A stretch of DNA of 64,000 nucleotides from assembly GCF_030551755.1 (NCBI RefSeq), contig NZ_JAUPEC010000004.1:150873-214872 (forward strand). The letters are read 5' to 3'. The position numbers and the translations under genes are program-made. Position 1 is the stretch's first letter. Each line of letters starts with the position of its first letter. Below are positions 59,526 through 64,000 of this stretch, in pieces. The stretch comes from Pseudocolwellia sp. AS88. Its GTDB lineage: Bacteria > Pseudomonadota > Gammaproteobacteria > Enterobacterales > Alteromonadaceae. The notes under the pieces were generated by a model. That model saw only the letters and a program-made list of their open reading frames with translations, did not search any database and was not told the DNA's origin.

Positions 59526-60707
59526 TTACCCCTGCTCTACCGACTGAGATAAATCTTTTTGGCTTATACTGTTAGTATCAGTGTCGGTATCAATAATTAC
59601 CTCTAGATTGTTTCTCACTCTGATTAAGTTACTTATCACAACCTTATCACCCGCATTAATACCCTTCTCAACAATCCAGCCGTTACCCACTTCTTTACCT
59701 AATACCACTTCTTTTTTAACTGTTTTGTTTTCTTCATTCACAACAAACAATGAAGGTTGTCCAGATTGGCTTCTTACTACGGCTGATTGCGGTACAACAA
59801 GATAATCACGTTCTTCAGGCATAGAAATATGAGCTCGTACATACATTCCAGCTAACAACGTATTATTGGGATTAGGGATAATCGCTCTAAGAGTTACTGT
59901 TCCTGTAGAACCTGTTACTTGAGTGTCTGCAAACTCTAAATGCCCTGTTAATTCATAAGGAGTACCATCTTCTAAAGTTATAGACACAGGAATAAGAAAT
60001 GAATCAGAACCTCTTAAATGTTGGAAGCTTTGTCTTATTTTATAAAGAGATACCGAAGGCTGTTGCATATCAACATACACATCATTTGTTTGGATGATTG
60101 TGGTTAAATAAGATGACTGCTCAGCAGTTAATAACGAACCTTCAGAAACAGAAGAAATGCCTATTTGTCCTGAAATTGGTGCTTTAACTTTCGTATACGA
60201 TAATTGAACATTGGCGTTATCTAACTCAGCTTGTCTGATTGCAACTTCGGCTTTGGCTTGTTCGTATACAGACTCAGCCTCATCATAAAGTAACTTACTC
60301 GCAAGGTTTTGCTGTAATAACTCTTTGTAACGAAGCGCACTTCTTTTAGTCGTCGCTTCATTCGCTAAAGCTTTTGCCAATTGCGCTTTTGCACTATTAA
60401 CAGCTGACTGATAAGTTGTTGGATCAATCTCATAAAGCACATCGCCAGCTTCAACCATTTTACCTTCTTTGTACAATCGGCTTTTTAGAATTCCTGAGAC
60501 TTGCGGCCTTACTTCAGCTTTTTTAAAGGCAGCAATACGTCCCGGCAGTTCCTTAGATAACCGGATAGAAACAGGAGATATAGTTAGCGTATCAACATGA
60601 ATAGCACTAGGTGCCTTCATTTCTTGCTCAGCTTGTCCGCCACAAGCAGCTAAGATGAACGGAAGTAAAATGTATAAGCTGTATTTAAATGATTTAGCTA
60701 GCAACAT
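59526..60707 (-). CDS. RND efflux periplasmic adaptor (membrane-fusion lipoprotein)
   Basis: 393 residues. A lipobox (FILAACGG) anchors it to the membrane. The order is barrel-sandwich (VEAGDVLYEIDP), long alpha-helical hairpin (about 95-165), lipoyl half (KAPISGQIGISSV), beta-barrel and membrane-proximal domain, the AcrA/MexA pattern. It links the RND pump to an outer-membrane channel, which must be encoded elsewhere. Encoded upstream of, and coupled to, the pump gene. Confidence 0.94.
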   Translation of the reverse strand: MLLAKSFKYSLYILLPFILAACGGQAEQEMKAPSAIHVDTLTISPVSIRLSKELPGRIAAFKKAEVRPQVSGILKSRLYKEGKMVEAGDVLYEIDPTTYQSAVNSAKAQLAKALANEATTKRSALRYKELLQQNLASKLLYDEAESVYEQAKAEVAIRQAELDNANVQLSYTKVKAPISGQIGISSVSEGSLLTAEQSSYLTTIIQTNDVYVDMQQPSVSLYKIRQSFQHLRGSDSFLIPVSITLEDGTPYELTGHLEFADTQVTGSTGTVTLRAIIPNPNNTLLAGMYVRAHISMPEERDYLVVPQSAVVRSQSGQPSLFVVNEENKTVKKEVVLGKEVGNGWIVEKGINAGDKVVISNLIRVRNNLEVIIDTDTDTNSISQKDLSQSVEQG

Positions 60708-61035
60708 AAAAAGACCTTAAGTTTTAAAAAAGACTACTGAATATAAAACGAGTATAACAAGGATAAGGTTAAGGTTGGGTTAAGAGCTTTTTAGGAGGGT
60801 TTCTAAAGTGTAACTGATTGTTTAAATCGGTTTTATTTGCGAATCAATCATAATAATTTGTATATTCGGAAAATGTCAGAATAAAAACATTCCTTCTTGA
60901 AGTTAGGTATGGCATAAAGAGAAATATTATAACAATTAAAAGGACTTAGATTGTGATAGCAAAAGAAAAAACATTACTATTTAATATTCTGAATCACACT
61001 CCTTTCAACATAAACATGTGTGATTTTGAGGGAAA
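60708..61035. other. Divergent promoter region of efflux genes
   Basis: A 328-base gap between the divergent RND operon and MFS gene. It contains the inverted repeat at 60992-61025 and AT-rich promoter-like DNA (TATAAT-like patches). No further structure stands out. Confidence 0.6.
60992..61025 (+). promoter_or_regulatory. Inverted repeat at the MFS ribosome-binding site
   Basis: AATCACAC (60992-60999) and GTGTGATT (61018-61025) are perfect complements with an 18-base spacer. The right arm ends three bases before the GAGGGA Shine-Dalgarno of the MFS gene. It may be a repressor operator or an RNA hairpin close enough to affect translation. Confidence 0.5.
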
Positions 61036-62280
61036 ATGAATAAAAATATATTCTTGTTATGGCAAGGTCAGTTAATAAGTCAATTAGGAACACAAGCGTT
61101 CTCAATCGCCATGATGTTTTGGCTTATGGAAAACATTGGCTCATCAATTTTAATGAGTATCATTTTAACTATCTCGATATTGCCGAGTATAGTTTTAGGA
61201 GCAATATCGGGTGTGTTAGCTGATAAGGTTTCAAGAAAAAAGATTATTGTTTTTGCAGATATTATTAGAGGTATAGTTGTTCTATCATTAGCATTATCTC
61301 TTATTTATGGAGTCACAGACAAAACCGTTGTCATTATCCTTTTTGCTATAACAGCATTAATAAATGGTGTTTGTCGTGCATTATTCCAACCGGCTATTGA
61401 TGCTTGGATACCTGATATTGTTTCAAATCAACAACTCCCCAAAACAATAGCCTTTTTTAGTACATCTACTCAGTGTGCGACAATATTAGGTCAAGCATTA
61501 GGCGGTATTCTTTATAGAATCTTAGGTGCTCCTGTCCTACTTTTACTCGATGCATTATCATATATATTCTCTGCAATCAGTGAGTGTTTCATCAAGGTAG
61601 AAACAAAACCTAAAAATGATGAACACTTAAGTTTCAAACTTACGATTACAAGCTATAAAACTGATTTACTTGAAGGTTTCTATTATGTAAAAAATAAGAA
61701 AGGCATGTTTCAAACAATGCTCTTTGCCTCTTCAATTAACTTTTTTATTGCACCCTTTATGTTATTGCTCCCATTTTATGTTGCGGAACAATTATCAAGC
61801 CCGGTTCAGTGGTATGGCTTTTTACTTGCTGGGATGGGATTAGGGAGTTTGTTGGGTTTTTGGGTTTCTGCAATGCTAAAACCCTCTGGAAATCAGCGAG
61901 CAATCATTATGTTTTCTTCGATACTCATTCTTTCTTTATTCTTGCTTTTATTGGGCCAAAGTTTTGAAAATATCAGTTCACTAATTTATTTAAGTATCGT
62001 GGGTTTTTGTCTAGGTATGTTTAATTTACAAAGTATGACACTATTTCAGACATCTTCTCCGTCAGAGATTAGAGGCAGAGTTATGGGTTTATTAATGACA
62101 GCATCTAGTGCCTTGCTACCTTTAGGCTTAATTATTAGTGGTGGGTTAGGAGCGCTTACAAATAATGACACACAATTTATTTTTTCATTATCAGCTTTAT
62201 TACTCGCTCTATTAACTATGTGTTTTATTTTAAGCACTAATACCCGAGAATTTTTATTTTCAAATAGAAAAGATAGCTAA
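61036..62280 (+). CDS. MFS exporter, EntS/Mef-like
   Basis: 414 residues with about 12 hydrophobic helices. The N-terminus (FLLWQGQLISQLGTQAFSIA) and the LADKVSRKKIIVFADIIRG loop (motif A, DxxxRRK type) match the MFS_3 group of macrolide and siderophore exporters. GAGGGA lies upstream of the ATG. The substrate is unknown. Downstream is the sparse accessory region. Confidence 0.85.
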   Translation: MNKNIFLLWQGQLISQLGTQAFSIAMMFWLMENIGSSILMSIILTISILPSIVLGAISGVLADKVSRKKIIVFADIIRGIVVLSLALSLIYGVTDKTVVIILFAITALINGVCRALFQPAIDAWIPDIVSNQQLPKTIAFFSTSTQCATILGQALGGILYRILGAPVLLLLDALSYIFSAISECFIKVETKPKNDEHLSFKLTITSYKTDLLEGFYYVKNKKGMFQTMLFASSINFFIAPFMLLLPFYVAEQLSSPVQWYGFLLAGMGLGSLLGFWVSAMLKPSGNQRAIIMFSSILILSLFLLLLGQSFENISSLIYLSIVGFCLGMFNLQSMTLFQTSSPSEIRGRVMGLLMTASSALLPLGLIISGGLGALTNNDTQFIFSLSALLLALLTMCFILSTNTREFLFSNRKDS

Positions 62281-62923
62281 TATGCAAATCCTCCTCTCTC
62301 CTGAAATATTATTAATAACAATCCCTCTGTGGATCTTCATAAATGATGAGAATTCTTAAACAAGGTTTTCTGGGCTGTAGCTAAATTGTGGTAAATCAAT
62401 TGAAATTTTTACGTCAAAAGTCGTGAGAAAATTATAAAAAACTTCACAAAAAGCAAGAAAATTCAAAGCCCCCAAATACTTATTCTTTCATCATATCCAA
62501 ACAAATTATTAGTGCAAGCTAATACCTACAACTTGAATTTTAATATAAACAATAATGCTAAAGTGCTGCTCGCTTATAAGTCAGATTTAAGGTCATTGCC
62601 GTCAGTGGACTTGCCCTCATAATGTTAACTATATGCAAACTGGTGACCTAAATCCGTCCTCAAAATCAAGCACATTTATGTTCACTTAGATACTAAGCTG
62701 TGTGAAAACTCATAAACAACTGTGCTGTTCGCACACTATCTGTGTGCTGGTGTAATAATAGTTACTTTTACAATAATTTGAGATGATTAACGTGATGGGA
62801 CTCCTGTAGAGTTATTACCTTTATTAGGTTTACTTTTGGTTGTTTTTCACCTGTATTGAAATTAAGCCTTATTTTGAATTAGTAGTCGTACACGCGGTTT
62901 ACTAAGCGTCCAATTCTAGTAGG
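62281..62923. other. Noncoding accessory stretch
   Basis: A 643-base region in which I find no credible gene. It holds an inverted repeat of GATTTAAGGTCA (62584-62595) with TGACCTAAATC (62644-62654), and a short hairpin GCACAC-TATCT-GTGTGC (62731-62747). It may be decayed mobile DNA. Confidence 0.5.
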
Positions 62924-63130
62924 CTATAATTCAACCTCAAACTCACCATTCTTTAGGTGACCGAGTGTTCTGTGTCCATCTGGCGTAATACGTTCAATAT
63001 AGTCAGGATAGGCTTTGTTTATACCATATAGGGTATTACCTTGAACCAATAATTCATGTTTTAGTTTTCCTGATTGACTATCACGTTCAACTTCTTCACT
63101 GAGTGCCATTATATCTATGTCATCAATCAT
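62924..63130 (-). CDS. Small hypothetical protein
   Basis: 68 residues, charged, without signal peptide or membrane helix. Two short beta-like stretches (HELLVQGNTLYGIN, RTLGHLKNGEFEVE) suggest a compact fold. The Shine-Dalgarno is weak, and a second ATG in frame lies at residue 8. Coding is plausible from its low-complexity-free composition but uncertain. It sits alone in an otherwise empty region. Confidence 0.5.
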   Translation of the reverse strand: MIDDIDIMALSEEVERDSQSGKLKHELLVQGNTLYGINKAYPDYIERITPDGHRTLGHLKNGEFEVEL

Positions 63131-63609
63131 AATTCAGCCCACCATATTTTTGTTTCCTAATGTCCTCAATATAAAACAATTGATACTAAACATCATGGTT
63201 TTTAGTAAATTCTTCGATTTTTCCTTCCATACGGTTGAGAGCATGATTATAACGGTAAAGTAAACCAGAAACACTCTCATTAAGTGGTCTTTAAATGCTT
63301 AAAAACTTAATAGTATTAACTTTAAATCATTTACTCAACTTTGATTTTATATTCAAGTTCTATCAATAAAATGTACATTTAAACTGGTTTTATATCCAGT
63401 TGGTGTTTAATCCTTCTTTCTACAAATATGCGAAATTATATCCTCCTTTCACACACAACCATTTAATGCTCTATTTTTAAGTCATTGATCTAAAGGTAAC
63501 AATCGCGTAATGTCGATATTAATTATAAATTAAAGGGGATTTTTGGCCTTTGTAGAAAGGCGGATTGTATCCTCATAATAAACTGTTATATTTAATCAGA
63601 GGTTAGGGT
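63131..63609. other. Intergenic region with dispersed repeat
   Basis: A 479-base gap. It holds the second copy of the dispersed repeat (63440-63523) within a 144-base unit bounded by CTTTCTACAAA (63416-63426) and TTTGTAGAAAG (63549-63559), perfect inverted repeats. The rest shows nothing recognisable. Confidence 0.6.
63416..63559. repeat. Dispersed repeat, copy 2, in an inverted-repeat-bounded unit
   Basis: CTTTCTACAAA (63416-63426) is the exact complement of TTTGTAGAAAG (63549-63559). Inside, 63440-63523 resembles 41394-41476 (about 80 percent by eye). This copy ends 50 bases before a small orphan gene. It may be a small non-autonomous mobile element. Confidence 0.6.
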
Positions 63610-63918
63610 TTGAAATTTCAACTAGTAATCCAATTTGACACATCAAACTTTGATGACTTTGATTGGTTAATTGCATTGGAAGATAAACTTGAGTTAAAAC
63701 TTGGTTCAGCCCATGAAGTAGATGGACATGATTTTGGTTCTGGTGAAATGAATATTTTTATTAACACAAACAATCCCCAATCTGCTTTAGCCACTTGTAA
63801 AAAAGCAATTGATGAACTCACAATACTTAAATTTATTGCAGCGTATCGAGACTTCACTAGTGAGGAGTTTACGGTTATTTACCCTAAAAACAAAGAACGA
63901 GTGTTTAGTGTAATTTAA
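63610..63918 (+). CDS. Small conserved hypothetical protein
   Basis: 102 residues, TTG start supported by AGAGG seven bases upstream. It has an alternating alpha/beta profile (LVIQFDT, IALEDKLELKLG, EMNIFINT, TCKKAIDEL, EFTVIYPK) resembling small uncharacterised proteins that I have seen in diverse Proteobacteria with a VDGHD/SGEMNIF-type motif. No role known. The stop is six bases from the inferred group II intron end. Confidence 0.7.
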   Translation: MKFQLVIQFDTSNFDDFDWLIALEDKLELKLGSAHEVDGHDFGSGEMNIFINTNNPQSALATCKKAIDELTILKFIAAYRDFTSEEFTVIYPKNKERVFSVI

Positions 63919-63924
63919 ATATAA

Positions 63925-64000
63925 ATCGGGTAGCCGGAGGTATCTAACCTCCAGCCCCCACACCACCCTGCATGCGGCTCCGCACAGGGCGGTTCATTAA
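63925..64000 (-). mobile_element. Group II intron 3' end (domains V-VI), partial
   Basis: Read on the minus strand, 63962-63993 forms a domain-V-like hairpin: nine lower pairs (ACCGCCCTG with CAGGGTGGT, one G:U), a two-base bulge, four upper pairs (TGCG with CGCA) and a GAGC tetraloop. Next, 63933-63955 forms a nine-pair domain-VI-like stem, followed by an unpaired A and the ending ACCCGAT, which fits the AY 3' splice end. The reverse transcriptase ORF would lie past the window. Position next to a gene stop suggests insertion into intergenic DNA. Confidence 0.6.

Noticed and set aside
1..64000. tRNA, rRNA or CRISPR loci
   Set aside because: No cloverleaf, rRNA-like conserved block or regularly spaced short repeats seen on either strand.

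Overview
The window is a chromosomal segment of an AT-rich marine gammaproteobacterium. It is most probably an Alteromonadales member near Colwellia/Thalassotalea. That placement is inferred from the gene families, the codon style, a GlyGly-CTERM giant surface protein and intergenic repeats that look like those of this order; I could not run a search. I see no rRNA, tRNA or CRISPR array. Nearly all the DNA is ordinary coding sequence on both strands.

Layout. 1-11272: the 3' part of a giant repetitive surface protein, at least 3,757 codons here, with ~657-residue repeats and a GlyGly-CTERM tail. 11512-16108: a two-component system (OmpR-type regulator and a kinase with a Pro/His-rich periplasmic segment) divergent from a YHYH-domain lipoprotein and a His-containing exported protein. 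16199-18429: a DUF3754 membrane protein and an exported metallo-beta-lactamase-fold hydrolase. 18430-22331: a peroxide-defence block, ahpC-ahpF and convergent oxyR, with a near-perfect OxyR operator upstream of ahpC. 22595-25292: a formate/nitrite channel followed by a PP2C phosphatase-Ser/Thr kinase fusion. 25527-36560: housekeeping and accessory genes (DinB-like protein, OlsF-like ornithine lipid synthase, phospholipase D lipoprotein, AraC regulators, YddG-like exporter, CsaA, AzlCD, DUF900 hydrolase, RRM protein). 36646-41252: a second peroxide block, a di-haem cytochrome c peroxidase and an exported KatG divergent from a second OxyR-type regulator.

41506-47721 and on to 49219: small membrane proteins, an exported trypsin-like protease, a 2OG-Fe(II) oxygenase, DUF1348 and a TetR regulator with two operator-like repeats, then a SulP transporter-universal stress protein operon. 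49945-51645: a PAS-GGDEF diguanylate cyclase three bases downstream of an RsbQ-type alpha/beta hydrolase. This looks like a hydrolase/PAS sensing module wired to c-di-GMP. 51714-56328: a LysR regulator divergent from an electrophile and organic-peroxide detoxification cluster (DJ-1/PfpI protein, YqhD-like dehydrogenase, Ohr, MDR reductase). 56412-60707: an RND efflux pump and its adaptor, without an outer-membrane partner. 61036-64000: an MFS exporter and a sparse accessory region with two orphan small genes, a dispersed repeat and, at the right edge, what appears to be the 3' end (domains V and VI) of a group II intron on the minus strand.

The unifying theme is oxidative and electrophile stress: two OxyR-type sensors, AhpCF, KatG, CCP, Ohr, YqhD and PfpI, plus envelope maintenance and surface signalling. 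The observations most worth following up are the RsbQ/PAS-GGDEF pair, the two-OxyR arrangement with its operator, the His/Pro-rich two-component/YHYH cluster, the group II intron edge and the dispersed repeat that precedes two small orphan genes.
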